Shown piece by piece: positions 7,925 through 16,155 of a DNA stretch of 64,000 nucleotides. Position 1 is the first letter of the stretch; every line of letters starts with the position of its first letter. Source of the DNA: Halopelagius longus (GTDB lineage Archaea; Halobacteriota; Halobacteria; Halobacteriales; Haloferacaceae); assembly GCF_900100875.1 (NCBI RefSeq), contig NZ_FNKQ01000003.1, positions 62,001 to 126,000 of the forward strand. The letters are read 5' to 3'. The notes under the pieces were generated by a model, which worked only from the letters and a program-made list of their open reading frames with translations, ran no database searches and was not told the origin of the DNA. Made by a program: the position numbers and the translations under genes.

Positions 7925-8097
7925 TCGTCGCACTCCGAAGTAAAGGCTCGGTGATAAGAGGTCGAGGCGGTCGGAGCGGAGACGGACGGTCGAAACGGTC
8001 GGAAGAACGGAGCGGTGAGGGGAATCGAGAGCGACGAGAGAGAAGCGAAAGCGACGAAAGAGAATCGAGGGAGGTGAGGCGAGACGACGTCTACGGC
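7925..8097. other. Purine-rich intergenic tract downstream of the thermosome gene
   Basis: About 170 bp between the GNAT start and the thermosome stop. The plus strand is strongly G/A-biased with repeated GAGCGACGA/AAGCGACGA words, so the thermosome transcript 3' end is pyrimidine-rich. No open frame or clear hairpin. It probably serves as a 3' untranslated or termination region. Confidence 0.4.
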
Positions 8098-9669
8098 TTA
8101 CTTCGCGGCGATGACGTCGTCGATGCGGAGAATCATCGTCGCGGCTTCCGTCGCGGACTCGACCGCTTCGCGCTTGACGGCGGCGGGGTCGATGACGCCG
8201 CGTTCGACGGGGTCGCCGATTTCGCCGGTGCGACCGGTCGAGATGATGCCGGCGACGCCGTCGCTCTCGTAGCGCGCGCGGAGGTCCACGAGGGCGTCGA
8301 TGGGGTCCATGCCGGTGTTCTCCGCGAGGGTGCGCGGGAGGGCTTCGACGGCGTCGGCGTACGCCTCGACGGCCAGTTGCTTGCGGCCCTCGATGCCCGC
8401 CGCCTCCGAACGGAGGTGGTCGGCGATGGCGATTTCGGTCGCGCCCGCGCCGGGGACGACGCCGCCTTTGTCCACGGCGGCGACGACGACGTCGACGGCG
8501 TCGTTGACGGCGCGTTCGAGTTCGTCGACGACGTGGTCGGTGCCGCCGCGGAGGAACAGCGTCACGGACTTCGCCGCCGCGCCGCCCTCCACGAAGGTGA
8601 GTTCGTCGCCGCCGAACGTCCGAGTCGAGACGGCGTCGGCGCGGCCGAAGTCGCTCGATTCGAGGTCGGTCACCGACCCGAGGCGCTTTGCGCCCGTCGC
8701 GCGGGCGATGGCTCGGGCGTCGGACTTCTTCACGCTCTTGAACGCGAGGATGCCGGCGTCGGCGAGGTGGTTCGCCACGCGGTCCGAGATGGACTTCGTG
8801 CAGAACACGACGTCGACGCCCGCGTCGGCGAGCGTCTTCGCGTAGCCGCGGAGTTCGTCGTCCTCGGCTCTGATGGCGGCGTCGAGTTGGTCGACGGAGG
8901 TGATGCTGTACTCCGTGTCGAACTCGCCCGTCCGCACGTCGAGTTTCACGTCGAGGACGGCCACGGTGGCGTCTTCGACGCGCTTGGGCATGTCGTCGTG
9001 GACGCGTTCCTTGTCGACGACGACGCCCTCTACCAGTTCGGTCGCCGAGGAGGACGACCCGGTGCGCGTCGTGACGCGGACGTCGTCGCGGTCGAACGCC
9101 TCGTTGTCGTCGTGGACCATCCGCACCGCCCGGACGACGTGTTCGGCGAGGACGTCGGCGGTGACGTCGCCGGTCCCCTTGCCGGTCATCGACGATTCGG
9201 CGACCCGTTCGAGCAGTTCGTCGTCGAGGGTGACCGCCAGCAGTTGTTCGTCGATGGCCGCTTGGGCGAGGCGGGCGGCCTCGGTGTAGCCTTCGACGAC
9301 GACGGTGGGGTGGAGGTCCCCTTCGAGGAGGTCCTCGGCGTGGACGAGGAGTTCGCCCGTGAGGACGGCGGCGGTGGTGGTGCCGTCGCCGACTTCCTTC
9401 TCCTGCGTCCGGGCGACTTCGACGATCATCTGCGCCGCCGGGTGTTCGATGTCCATCTGTTCGAGGATGGTCGCACCGTCGTTGGTGATGACGACGTCAC
9501 CGGAGGAGTCGACGAGCATCTTGTCCATCCCGCGGGGGCCGAGCGTCGTCCGGACGGCGCCCGCGACGGCCTTCCCGGCGCGGATGTTGGAGTCCTGCGC
9601 GGCCTGACCGCCGGTCCGGTCGCTTCCGCTCGCCAGAATGTACAGTGGTTGCTGCATACGTGTCGCCAT
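8098..9669 (-). CDS. Thermosome (group II chaperonin) subunit
   Basis: 523 aa. N-terminal '[14 protein letters not shown]', 'TNDGATIL' and '[12 protein letters not shown]' are the nucleotide-binding motifs of CCT/thermosome subunits. The apical and lower equatorial domains follow, including '[18 protein letters not shown]' and '[15 protein letters not shown]'. The C-terminus ends '[12 protein letters not shown]' with none of the Gly/Met-rich tail found in many archaeal subunits. By length and tail it resembles the third Haloferax paralogue (Cct3), but I cannot prove orthology. It folds cytosolic proteins in an ATP-driven double-ring chamber. Monocistronic, with a strong core promoter at 9706-9713. 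Confidence 0.93.
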   Translation of the reverse strand: MATRMQQPLYILASGSDRTGGQAAQDSNIRAGKAVAGAVRTTLGPRGMDKMLVDSSGDVVITNDGATILEQMDIEHPAAQMIVEVARTQEKEVGDGTTTAAVLTGELLVHAEDLLEGDLHPTVVVEGYTEAARLAQAAIDEQLLAVTLDDELLERVAESSMTGKGTGDVTADVLAEHVVRAVRMVHDDNEAFDRDDVRVTTRTGSSSSATELVEGVVVDKERVHDDMPKRVEDATVAVLDVKLDVRTGEFDTEYSITSVDQLDAAIRAEDDELRGYAKTLADAGVDVVFCTKSISDRVANHLADAGILAFKSVKKSDARAIARATGAKRLGSVTDLESSDFGRADAVSTRTFGGDELTFVEGGAAAKSVTLFLRGGTDHVVDELERAVNDAVDVVVAAVDKGGVVPGAGATEIAIADHLRSEAAGIEGRKQLAVEAYADAVEALPRTLAENTGMDPIDALVDLRARYESDGVAGIISTGRTGEIGDPVERGVIDPAAVKREAVESATEAATMILRIDDVIAAK

Positions 9670-9705
9670 AGTTATGAAACCTCACCCCTCCAGACGTTTG
9701 CGGTT

Positions 9706-9713
9706 CTATAAAT
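9706..9713 (-). promoter_or_regulatory. TATA box and BRE of the thermosome gene
   Basis: Minus-strand ATTTATAG preceded by CGAAACGC, which fits a purine-rich TFB-recognition element plus TATA. It is centred about 40 bp upstream of the ATG at 9669, predicting a leader of about 15 nt rather than a leaderless mRNA. Heat-responsive archaeal chaperonin genes have similar core promoters (recall); heat control is not shown by the sequence. Confidence 0.55.
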
Positions 9714-9796
9714 GCGTTTCGGCAGTTGAAGCGGCGTAATCGCACGACGGCGGCGGGTGGCGTGTTATCTCGCGTCGAGCTCGGAGAACAGATCTC

Positions 9797-10105
9797 TCAG
9801 GCTGTTCGGTGCGTCTCCACGGTCACGCCGCCGTCGCTCGTGACGGTGACGACGTACCCGAAGTAGACGAACGAGAAGAAGCCCTCGACGTGCGTCCGCG
9901 ACCCCTCGAACAGTTCGTTCAGCGCGTCGGGGTCGATACCCGCGTCGTAGAGCGGAGGGAGTGCGATTTCCGAGACGCCCTCCGCGGCGGCGACGGCGCC
10001 GACGACGGCCATCGCCACCGTGTCGTACTCGGCGGCGTCGACGGCGGTGTCGCTTCCACGGACCGCCGTATCGGTTCGAGAGATTCGTTCCTCTGACTCT
10101 GACAT
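9797..10105 (-). CDS. HalOD1-type output-domain protein
   Basis: 102 aa, acidic. Residues about 25-100 fit the haloarchaeal output domain HalOD1: 'AEYDTVAMAVVGAVAAAEGV', 'LPPLYDAGIDPDALNELFEG', then alternating hydrophobic strands 'GFFSFVYFGYVVTVTSDGGV'. HalOD1 was defined as a putative output module of haloarchaeal signalling proteins and also occurs alone, as here. Partner and ligand are unknown. It is transcribed away from the amidohydrolase gene, with 142 bp between them. Confidence 0.75.
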   Translation of the reverse strand: MSESEERISRTDTAVRGSDTAVDAAEYDTVAMAVVGAVAAAEGVSEIALPPLYDAGIDPDALNELFEGSRTHVEGFFSFVYFGYVVTVTSDGGVTVETHRTA

Positions 10106-10247
10106 AAATAGAACTACGGAGCCACCGATCGTTACGATGACAGTTGACTCGGCAACCCGTTTAAGTACTCTCGCCGGGGAACGGCGGCCGCGACGCGAGG
10201 TGGTGCAATCTACAAGATATTTGAACTAGTGGGGGTTCCGAGAGAGC

Positions 10248-11075
10248 ATGTTGGAGTTGGAACACGGGTTTCGGGTCGTGGACGTCCACGCCCGACTCGA
10301 CCCCGACGGGGAGTCGGTATCGACCCGGGGTCGAGAGGTGGGGCCGGAGCGCTTAGAACGGGAACTGCATCAGGCGGGCGTGGTGAAAGCCGTCGTCTCG
10401 CCGGGGCGTCGCCCGGAGGGGATGGGGTACCTCCGCGCGAACAACGCCGTCGCTCGCTTGAGCGTCGACCGGCCGTTTCTGGCGTTCGCGCGCATCGACG
10501 GGCCGCGCGACCCGAGCAACCGAACCTCGGCGCGCCTGCGCAACCTCACCGCCTCGCGGGCGGAGACGCACGTCGATCCCGAGGACGTCGAGAAGTACGC
10601 CTACGACGACCGATTCTACGGGTTCACGCTCGCGCCCGCCGTGGACGGCCTGCCCGACGAGGAGACGTTGGACCGACTCGAGGACGTCGGACTCCCCCTC
10701 CTCGTGCACGCCGGCGCGGAGTTTCCGCCCGCCGTCGCCGCGGAGACGTTGCTCCGACGGGAGTTTCCGGTCATCTTCGCGGGGTTCGGCGGCTTTCCGC
10801 TGGACCGGGACCTGATGAAGGAGGCCATCGAGATGCTCGACGCTCACGACGAACTCTACCTCGACACGAGTTTCGTCCGCTACCGCGACGTGTTGGAACG
10901 CGCCCTCCTCGAACATCCGGACCGCGTGCTGTTCGGAAGCGGCGTCCCCGAGACGCACCCGAACGTCGGCGTCATGGAGGTGCTGACGCTCGACGTCTCC
11001 GAAGACGCGATGCGTCGCGCGTTCTCGAAGAACCCGGCGCGCGTCATCCCCGGACTCGCCCCGGGCGAGGACTGA
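10248..11075 (+). CDS. Amidohydrolase-family (TIM-barrel) protein
   Basis: 275 aa. 'FRVVDVHARLDPDG' at the N-terminus stands where amidohydrolases have the first metal-binding H-x-H, but here only one His is seen. Later come 'GLPLLVHAGAEFPP', 'FPVIFAGFGGFPL', 'LYLDTSFVRYRDVL', 'RVLFGSGVPETHPNVG' and 'AFSKNPARVIPGL', all typical of the amidohydrolase-2/TatD-like fold. The depleted histidines raise doubt about metal-dependent catalysis. Substrate unknown. An AT-rich stretch at about 10211-10224 is a possible promoter. Convergent with the glycosyltransferase, 5 bp apart. Confidence 0.75.
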   Translation: MLELEHGFRVVDVHARLDPDGESVSTRGREVGPERLERELHQAGVVKAVVSPGRRPEGMGYLRANNAVARLSVDRPFLAFARIDGPRDPSNRTSARLRNLTASRAETHVDPEDVEKYAYDDRFYGFTLAPAVDGLPDEETLDRLEDVGLPLLVHAGAEFPPAVAAETLLRREFPVIFAGFGGFPLDRDLMKEAIEMLDAHDELYLDTSFVRYRDVLERALLEHPDRVLFGSGVPETHPNVGVMEVLTLDVSEDAMRRAFSKNPARVIPGLAPGED

Positions 11076-11080
11076 CGGCG

Positions 11081-11983
11081 CTACCGGCGGTCGTACTTCG
11101 CGACGGCCCGGTCGGCCCGCTTCGAACAGCCGTGGGGGTTGCGCGCCGCCGACCGGTCGCGCCGCCGGGCGACTAGCCCGTCCGAGGACCCCGTCGCCAT
11201 GCCGACGAGGACGTCCCGTCCGGTGCCGACCCACCCCGTCGGCGAGGCGTCGCCGCGAACCACGTCTCTGGCCGACGCGAGGGCGTCCCGTCCGGCGTGC
11301 GACAGCGTCCGCGCCGCGACGGACGGCCGGACGCCGTAGTTCTTCACGAGGCGGTACGAGAGCGCTCGGTACTTCCAGCCCCAGTCCCGTTCCGCCACGC
11401 CGCCGTCTGACTCGTACTCGGTTCTGACGCACATCTCCGGCCGCCACTCCACCTCGTAGTCGAGTCCGGCGAGTCGGTGCGCGGCGTCGCGCGCGCCGCC
11501 GGTCTCCAGATACTCGTCGAACCCGTCGAGTTCGTCGAGGACGTCCGCGCGGAAGGCGACGTTGCCGCCGTTGAAGTACGTCACCTCGCGACCGCAGACC
11601 GTCCCCCGTTCCGAGGACTCCGTCGTCATCCCGGCCCGGAGCGTCTGGTGCGTCGGTCCGGTGACGGCGTCGGCGTCTTCTAACCCCTCCTCGACGGCCG
11701 AACACCACGGCTCCTCGACGGCGAGGTCGTACCGGAGGAGAGCGACGGCGTCGCCCGACGCCGCGCGGATGCCCGCGTTGCGCGCGACGTTCAGCGTCCG
11801 GTCCGAGATTTCGACGAGAACGTCCACGTCGTCTCGGTCACGCACCATCCCCGTGGTCCCGTCGGCGGACGGACCGTTGACCACGATTACCTCGGCGTCG
11901 GGTGCGTGCTCGGCCAGCGCGTCGAGGCTGGTTGCGAGGCGGTCCCGACCGTTGAGCGTCGGGACCACTACCGAGAGGTCCAT
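11081..11983 (-). CDS. Family 2 glycosyltransferase
   Basis: 300 aa, no membrane segment. The N-terminus 'DLSVVVPTLNGRDRLATSL' is the GT-A fold start. 'VIVVNGPSADGTTGMV' and 'LNVARNAGIRAASGDAVALL' are nucleotide-sugar-binding motifs, and 'YFNGGNVAFRADVLDELDG' matches the acceptor-side motif of GT2 enzymes. A basic C-terminus ('ARRRDRSAARNPHG') may help membrane association. It could act in S-layer or archaellin glycosylation or in glycolipid synthesis; neighbours do not decide. The start is supported by a strong TATA box at 12006-12014. Confidence 0.85.
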   Translation of the reverse strand: MDLSVVVPTLNGRDRLATSLDALAEHAPDAEVIVVNGPSADGTTGMVRDRDDVDVLVEISDRTLNVARNAGIRAASGDAVALLRYDLAVEEPWCSAVEEGLEDADAVTGPTHQTLRAGMTTESSERGTVCGREVTYFNGGNVAFRADVLDELDGFDEYLETGGARDAAHRLAGLDYEVEWRPEMCVRTEYESDGGVAERDWGWKYRALSYRLVKNYGVRPSVAARTLSHAGRDALASARDVVRGDASPTGWVGTGRDVLVGMATGSSDGLVARRRDRSAARNPHGCSKRADRAVAKYDRR

Positions 11984-12005
11984 ACCCGTCGGTTGCGACG
12001 CGGGA

Positions 12006-12014
12006 ACTTAAATT
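12006..12014 (-). promoter_or_regulatory. TATA box of the glycosyltransferase gene
   Basis: Minus-strand ATTTAAGTT centred about 27 bp before the ATG at 11983, giving a leaderless transcript. It sits in the 111-bp spacer after the methyltransferase stop. Confidence 0.6.
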
Positions 12015-12094
12015 TCTCCGCTCGAACGCGGCGACGCGGAGACGAACCGGACGGACGTTCAGTTTCCTGACTGCCGGCGAACGCGGACGGTCGG

Positions 12095-12814
12095 TCAGTC
12101 CGACCGGTCGCCGACGGTGGCCCGCCAGTAAGAGACGGAGGCGAGTCGTTCTCCGAGACTCGTCTCGCCGAACGAGGTGTCGGCCTCGCGGAACGCGCCG
12201 GCGACGCCGTTCGGAATCTTCCGGTAGAAGCCGTACGGGAGGACGAAGTCGTTTCGCACGTCTGCGAGGGAGAGTCCCGCGGCGTCGAGCAGTTCGTGGA
12301 CCTCCTCGTCGCCGTAGAGGCGCGACCCCATCGGCAGGAGCCAATTGTACGCCACGCGCGCACTCGTGTCGTTGAACGTGTCGAAGAACACCACCTCCTT
12401 CGAGACGCGCGCCATCTCCGCGAGGAACTTCGCCGGGGTGTCCGCGAGGTGGAAAAAGCGCATGGCGAAGACTGCGTCGAAGTGGTCGTCGGGGAAGGGA
12501 AGTCGCGCGGCGTCGCCTCTGAGGAACTCGATGTGGTCTTCGACGCCCGCGCGGCGCGCTTTCTCGCGGCCCTGCGTCATCATCGCGCGGGAGATGTCGA
12601 GTCCCACGATGTTCGCGCCCCGTTCGGCCAACATCACGGTGAACCGGCCGGTTCCGCAGGCGATTTCGAGGACGTCTTTGTCCTCGACGGGACCGAGGGC
12701 GTCGAGGACCGCTCTCTTCTCCCGGTGGTCGATGAGTCGCCCGCCGCGGGAGAACCGCTTCGAGTCGTACTCTTGGGCGACGTCGTCGGCCTGGTACCAC
12801 TCCTTTCCTTTCAC
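12095..12814 (-). CDS. Class I SAM-dependent methyltransferase
   Basis: 239 aa. Motif I 'VLEIACGTGRFTVMLAERG' and the following acidic 'IVGLDIS' bind SAM. 'DHIEFLRGDAARLPFPDDHFDAVFAMRFFHL' covers motifs II-III of the UbiE/Methyltransf_11 type. The start is a GTG at 12814, giving 'MKGKEWYQADDVAQEYDSKR', a form I recall for haloarchaeal homologues; no ATG lies nearby in frame. The C-terminal part ('LLDAAGLSLADVRNDFVLPYGFYRKIP') resembles enzymes acting on lipids or quinones, but the substrate is not identified. A minus-strand TATA-like box at about 12840-12849 supports the GTG. Confidence 0.85.
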   Translation of the reverse strand: MKGKEWYQADDVAQEYDSKRFSRGGRLIDHREKRAVLDALGPVEDKDVLEIACGTGRFTVMLAERGANIVGLDISRAMMTQGREKARRAGVEDHIEFLRGDAARLPFPDDHFDAVFAMRFFHLADTPAKFLAEMARVSKEVVFFDTFNDTSARVAYNWLLPMGSRLYGDEEVHELLDAAGLSLADVRNDFVLPYGFYRKIPNGVAGAFREADTSFGETSLGERLASVSYWRATVGDRSD

Positions 12815-12972
12815 ACTACCCTGTTGTCCACACCCGCGGACTAAAACCGTACTGGATGCGGTCGGTCCCGATTCGATGCACCCCGGCGCCGTCGGCCGCG
12901 TTCGGCGCGTGGCCGAACGGAATCGTCGCCGTCGCGGCCGAGAACCGGCGCGTCGGCCGCGGACGGTCCCGG

Positions 12973-13365
12973 TTATTGGCCGGTGACGACCGTGTCCGTC
13001 GGGATTCGGATGATGACGCGGGCCCCCTCGTCGCCGTCGCGGTACGGGTACTCGTCGACGTCCATGTACCGCCGGGCGAGTTCGTCGATGTGTTCGTCCG
13101 CCCCGTCCTCGTCCAACGTCGCCTCGCCGCGGACCGAGACGTACTGGTAGGGGTCGTCGGGATCGACGACCGAGACGCCGACTTTCGGGTTCGACTCCAC
13201 GTTTCTCACCTTCTGACGGCCCCGAGCGCTGTTTATCAGAACGTACTCGCCGTCCTCGTGGTCCACCCACACGGGCGTGACGTGCGGCGTCCCGTCGGGC
13301 ATCACCGTGGCGAAGTGAGCGAACGATTTCTTCTCGAAGATGTCGCGGTGGGATTCGGGAATCAC
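12973..13365 (-). CDS. PPOX-class, probably F420-binding flavin-fold protein
   Basis: 130 aa. 'FAHFATVMPDGTPHVTPVWVDHEDGEYVLINSARGRQKVRNV' is the typical split-barrel pyridoxamine-phosphate-oxidase-like fold of the F420-dependent Rv1155 group, including the Arg-Lys cofactor-phosphate site. The C-terminal part is 'VSVRGEATL', 'ARRYMDVDEYPYR'. It likely uses F420 or a flavin for redox chemistry on an unknown substrate. It is divergent from the small wHTH gene across a 138-bp spacer with a perfect inverted repeat (13412-13439), so the neighbour may regulate it. Confidence 0.85.
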   Translation of the reverse strand: MIPESHRDIFEKKSFAHFATVMPDGTPHVTPVWVDHEDGEYVLINSARGRQKVRNVESNPKVGVSVVDPDDPYQYVSVRGEATLDEDGADEHIDELARRYMDVDEYPYRDGDEGARVIIRIPTDTVVTGQ

Positions 13366-13411
13366 GGGCGAGGAGTTCGAACGCCGCCACCAAAGGGAGT
13401 TGGGCAGATGT

Positions 13412-13439
13412 CCTTATACATAGCAGAATGTGTATAAGG
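13412..13439. promoter_or_regulatory. Perfect inverted repeat over divergent TATA-like boxes
   Basis: CCTTATACA (13412-13420) and TGTATAAGG (13431-13439) are exact reverse complements separated by 10 bp. Each arm reads as a TATA-like box for one of the two divergent genes: about 51 bp from the PPOX ATG and about 69 bp from the wHTH ATG. It may be an operator for a dimeric regulator, a pair of back-to-back promoters, or both. A second TATA-like box for the wHTH gene is at 13473-13480, 27 bp from its ATG. Confidence 0.6.
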
Positions 13440-13503
13440 TGTCTGCATTGTTTTGTCACACTTGTAGCCAACCTTTACCAAGGAGTCCGCTTTTCAGATA
13501 GGT

Positions 13504-13776
13504 ATGAGCACCAGTACCGCAGAGACCACTCGCGAGGACCCCCTTTCGGAGTCGGAATTCCGCGAACGCCTCCGCGAACTGCCCCCTAGCGCGAAGCTCG
13601 TCGCCAAAGTGCTCGAGAGCGACGCGCCCCTCTCGCAGGGACAGCTCGCCGAAGAGTCTCTCCTCCCTGACCGCACCGTCCGCTACGCACTGAATCGTCT
13701 CGAAGACGCCGACCTCGTCGGCTCTCGCTACAGTTTCAAGGACGCGCGCAAGCAAGTCTACTTCCTCAACACGTAG
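13504..13776 (+). CDS. Small MarR-type winged-helix regulator
   Basis: 90 aa. Almost the whole protein is one winged helix-turn-helix: 'LPPSAKLVAKVLESDAPL' helix 1, 'QGQLAEESLLPDRTVRYALNRLEDADLVG' helices 2-3, and a wing 'SRYSFKDARKQVYFL'. No ligand domain is present. Small MarR-like proteins of this kind are widespread in haloarchaea (recall). It is divergent from the PPOX gene and downstream of a perfect inverted repeat, so autoregulation and control of the oxidoreductase are plausible but unproven. Confidence 0.85.
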   Translation: MSTSTAETTREDPLSESEFRERLRELPPSAKLVAKVLESDAPLSQGQLAEESLLPDRTVRYALNRLEDADLVGSRYSFKDARKQVYFLNT

Positions 13777-13929
13777 ACGCTCGCACCGTCCTCGCACCGA
13801 GGTGCTCTCGCAGACCACCTCACTGTACCCTCCGCCCGACCGGTCGCGGCCGCCGCGTCGGGAACGACCAAGCCACCATCCGACGGCCGCACCGCCACGA
13901 TTTTCGCGCGACGCGTCGAACGGGGAGTC

Positions 13930-14715
13930 GTGACTTCCATCCGGCGCTTCTCCGTCCCCGTCGAGACGCGCGCGCCGACGGGCGCGACCAACGCCTACCT
14001 CCTCGGCGACGAACGCTCCATGCTCGTCGACCCCGCGGGTCGAACCGCGGCCCTCGACGAGGCGGTTCGGGAGGCGACGGTCGAACACGTCGCGGTCACG
14101 CACACCCACCCCGACCACGTGGGTGCCGTCGCCGACTACGCCGCGGAGACGGGCGCGACGGTGTGGGCGCGGCGCGGCCGCGAAGACCGGTTCGCCGCGG
14201 CGACCGGCGTCGAACCGGACCGGACGTTCGCCGAGGGGGACCGAATCCCCCTCGGAGGTGACGCCGCGACCGTTCTCGACGTGCCCGGCCACGCGCCGGA
14301 CCACGTCGCCTTCGAGACGGACGCCGGCATCGTCGCCGGCGATATCGTCGTCGCGGAGGGCAGCGTCGTCGTCGGCGCACCCGAAGGCGACGTGCGCGCG
14401 TACCTCGTCGCTTTGCGCCGCCTGTACGCTCGGAACCCCGACGCCCTCTTTCCGGGACACGGCCCCGTCGTCGACGATCCGCGGGCGACGTGCGAACGCC
14501 TGATTCGACACCGCCTCGACCGGGAGCGTCGCGTCCTCGACGCGATTCGGGCGGGCGCGTCGGACGTAGACGCCGTCCTCGACGCCGCCTACGAGAAGGA
14601 CCTGGCGGGTGTGCGCGACTTGGCGCGGGCGACCGTCGAGGCGCACGTCGAGAAGTTGGCCGCCGAACGCCGGGTTCGCTACGACCGCGAGACGGGACGG
14701 GTCGACCCCGCGTGA
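13930..14715 (+). CDS. Metallo-beta-lactamase-fold hydrolase
   Basis: 261 aa, GTG start. The metal motif HxHxDH is present as H58-T-H60-P-D62-H63, followed by 'DVPGHAPDHVAFE', 'IVAGDIVVAEGSVV' (metal-bridging Asp) and 'ALFPGHGPVVDDP'. The C-terminal ~80 residues are helical and resemble the winged tail of LACTB2-like hydrolases ('LDRERRVLDAIRAG', 'VEAHVEKLAAERRVRY'). It probably hydrolyses a thioester, lactone or nucleic-acid-like substrate. About 150 bp upstream holds nothing else recognisable. The start codon follows a TCGAACGGGGA stretch without a good TATA. Confidence 0.85.
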   Translation: MTSIRRFSVPVETRAPTGATNAYLLGDERSMLVDPAGRTAALDEAVREATVEHVAVTHTHPDHVGAVADYAAETGATVWARRGREDRFAAATGVEPDRTFAEGDRIPLGGDAATVLDVPGHAPDHVAFETDAGIVAGDIVVAEGSVVVGAPEGDVRAYLVALRRLYARNPDALFPGHGPVVDDPRATCERLIRHRLDRERRVLDAIRAGASDVDAVLDAAYEKDLAGVRDLARATVEAHVEKLAAERRVRYDRETGRVDPA

Positions 14716-14811
14716 AGGAACCGACCGAATCGCCCCAACTGCCCGAACCGCCCCAACCGACCCAACCGCCCAACCGAGGCCGTTTTCCCGCCGGGCCGCC
14801 GACAACCGGAC

Positions 14812-15495
14812 GTGAACGACGGCGAACCGACGTTGGAGGCGGAACTCGAACGCGCCAGGGAACTCGACGTCTCGACCCTCGCGGACGCCATCGAGTCCAT
14901 CGGCTTCGAGTGCACCCGGTGCGGCGCGTGCTGTAAGGGCCACGGCGAGGGCGACGAGAGGGAAGCCCACACGGCGACCGTCTTCCCCGACGAGGTTCGC
15001 GACCTGACCGACGCGACGGAGTACGACTTCCGCGACGTGGCCCGCCCGATGCCGTTCGGGTTGGTCGAGGGCGAGGAGGGCCTCGAAGGCGAGACGTTCG
15101 AGTGGGCGCTACAGACGGACGCCTGCGGCGACTGCGCGTTCTACGAGGAGGACGACTCGGGGACGGGCGCGTGTAGCGTCCACGAGGACCGGCCGCTCAT
15201 CTGCCGGACGTACCCGTTCAGCGTCGCCCTCGGCGGGACGAGTCAACCGATGGGCGAAGCGGTGGACGAGGAAGGAATCGTCCGCGCCCACGAGTGCGAG
15301 GGCCTCGGCCGCGATATCTCCCGCGAGGACGCCGAGGAACTGGCCGCGGCGCTGAAGACGCGGGCGGTGCGGGAGCTAGAGGAGGCCATCGGCGTCAGAG
15401 ACGAGTTCTCCCCGGTCGAAACCGGGCCGGGCGAGGTGGTCGTCCACGACTCGGAGGGCGCGAAACGGCCCGACGGGTCGCCGGTCGAGGAGTGA
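14812..15495 (+). CDS. YkgJ-family cysteine-cluster protein
   Basis: 227 aa, GTG start. The metal-binding cluster begins 'FECTRCGACCKG' (C34, C37, C40, C41), continues with 'ACGDCAFYEEDD', 'GACSVHEDRPLICRTYPFSV', and ends with 'AHECEGLG'. This is the Fe-S or zinc cysteine-cluster family (YkgJ, formerly UPF0153). Biochemical function is not established for the family. It lies 96 bp after the MBL-fold gene on the same strand, and the TRAM gene follows 62 bp later with its own promoter. Confidence 0.85.
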   Translation: MNDGEPTLEAELERARELDVSTLADAIESIGFECTRCGACCKGHGEGDEREAHTATVFPDEVRDLTDATEYDFRDVARPMPFGLVEGEEGLEGETFEWALQTDACGDCAFYEEDDSGTGACSVHEDRPLICRTYPFSVALGGTSQPMGEAVDEEGIVRAHECEGLGRDISREDAEELAAALKTRAVRELEEAIGVRDEFSPVETGPGEVVVHDSEGAKRPDGSPVEE

Positions 15496-15545
15496 CCGCG
15501 TGTTAGCGGCGGTACACATTTAACGTTCCGAAGAGACGACAGTAT

Positions 15546-15551
15546 GGAGGT
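15546..15551 (+). promoter_or_regulatory. Strong Shine-Dalgarno deciding the TRAM protein start
   Basis: GGAGGT, complementary to the archaeal 16S 3' end, stands 6 nt before the GTG at 15558 and so fixes that GTG as the start. The same bases lie inside a four-codon frame ATG-GAG-GTC-TAA (15544-15555). A TATA-like CATTTAAC near 15518-15525 would start transcription close to that ATG. Confidence 0.7.
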
Positions 15552-15557
15552 CTAACG

Positions 15558-15956
15558 GTGGAAATCTCAGATAAACTCCTGTGTCTGTTCAACACCGACG
15601 TGCGCGCAGAGGACGACCGCTACGTCGTCGAAGTTCCGAAGCGCGAAGTCGAGGCCGGCACCGTCGAACCCGGCGAGACGTACCGCGTCGCTCTCATCTC
15701 TCGCGAAGTGACGGAAGAGGAGGAGACGACCGAACCCAGCGGAACCTCGAGCGAACCGCAACCGCCCGTCGAGGTGGGCGAACTCCGGTACGTCGAGATA
15801 GAGGATATCGGCAAGCAGGGCGACGGCATCGCCCGCGTCGAACGGGGCTACGTCATCATCGTCCCCGGCGCACAGGTCGGGGACCGAGTCAAGATCGAGG
15901 TCACGGAAGTCAAGTCCAACTTCGCCGTCGGCGAAGTCATCGAGGAGGACTTCTAG
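15558..15956 (+). CDS. TRAM-domain protein
   Basis: 132 aa. The N-terminus 'MEISDKLLCLFNTDVR' and a variable acidic linker lead to a TRAM domain at about residues 71-132: 'YVEIEDIGKQGDGIARVERGY', 'IVPGAQVGDRVKIEVTEVKSNFAVGEV'. TRAM is a small RNA-binding beta-barrel. Stand-alone TRAM proteins are abundant in archaea, and one has been described as a cold-shock RNA chaperone (TRAM0076 of Methanococcus, recall). It probably binds RNA in the cytosol. It is unusual here in having a strong SD and a short leader, whereas most neighbours look leaderless. Confidence 0.9.
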   Translation: MEISDKLLCLFNTDVRAEDDRYVVEVPKREVEAGTVEPGETYRVALISREVTEEEETTEPSGTSSEPQPPVEVGELRYVEIEDIGKQGDGIARVERGYVIIVPGAQVGDRVKIEVTEVKSNFAVGEVIEEDF

Positions 15957-15960
15957 AACC

Positions 15961-16054
15961 CACCTTTTTCCGCCTCGAGGTCGCGTAGCGACCTACTCGG
16001 CGCAAAAATCTGGACCAAAAAGCCGCGCCTCGATCACTTCGCTCGGCGCGGTAC
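15961..16054. repeat. Gene-end element, copy A (T5 tract plus CCGCG/CGCGG palindrome)
   Basis: Directly after the TRAM stop comes CACCTTTTT (T5 at 15965-15969, a likely archaeal terminator). At 16012-16054 follows GGACCAAAAAGCCGCG, a CTCG-rich core, and CGCGGTAC. The same architecture recurs after the gene ending at 47143, there with T5 at 47150-47154 and the palindrome at 47255-47303. Confidence 0.6.
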
Positions 16055-16155
16055 GGCCACTGGCGGACGCCAGCACCGTCTTCGACTATCTGCGGACTCT
16101 CTCCGGTCGAACGACCGGAAACTGTTTTGTGGAACTGCCGACATAACGTCGGAGT

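Noticed and set aside
7582-9711. Long plus-strand frame across the thermosome gene
   Set aside because: Same mirror effect; the minus strand is a full-length chaperonin.
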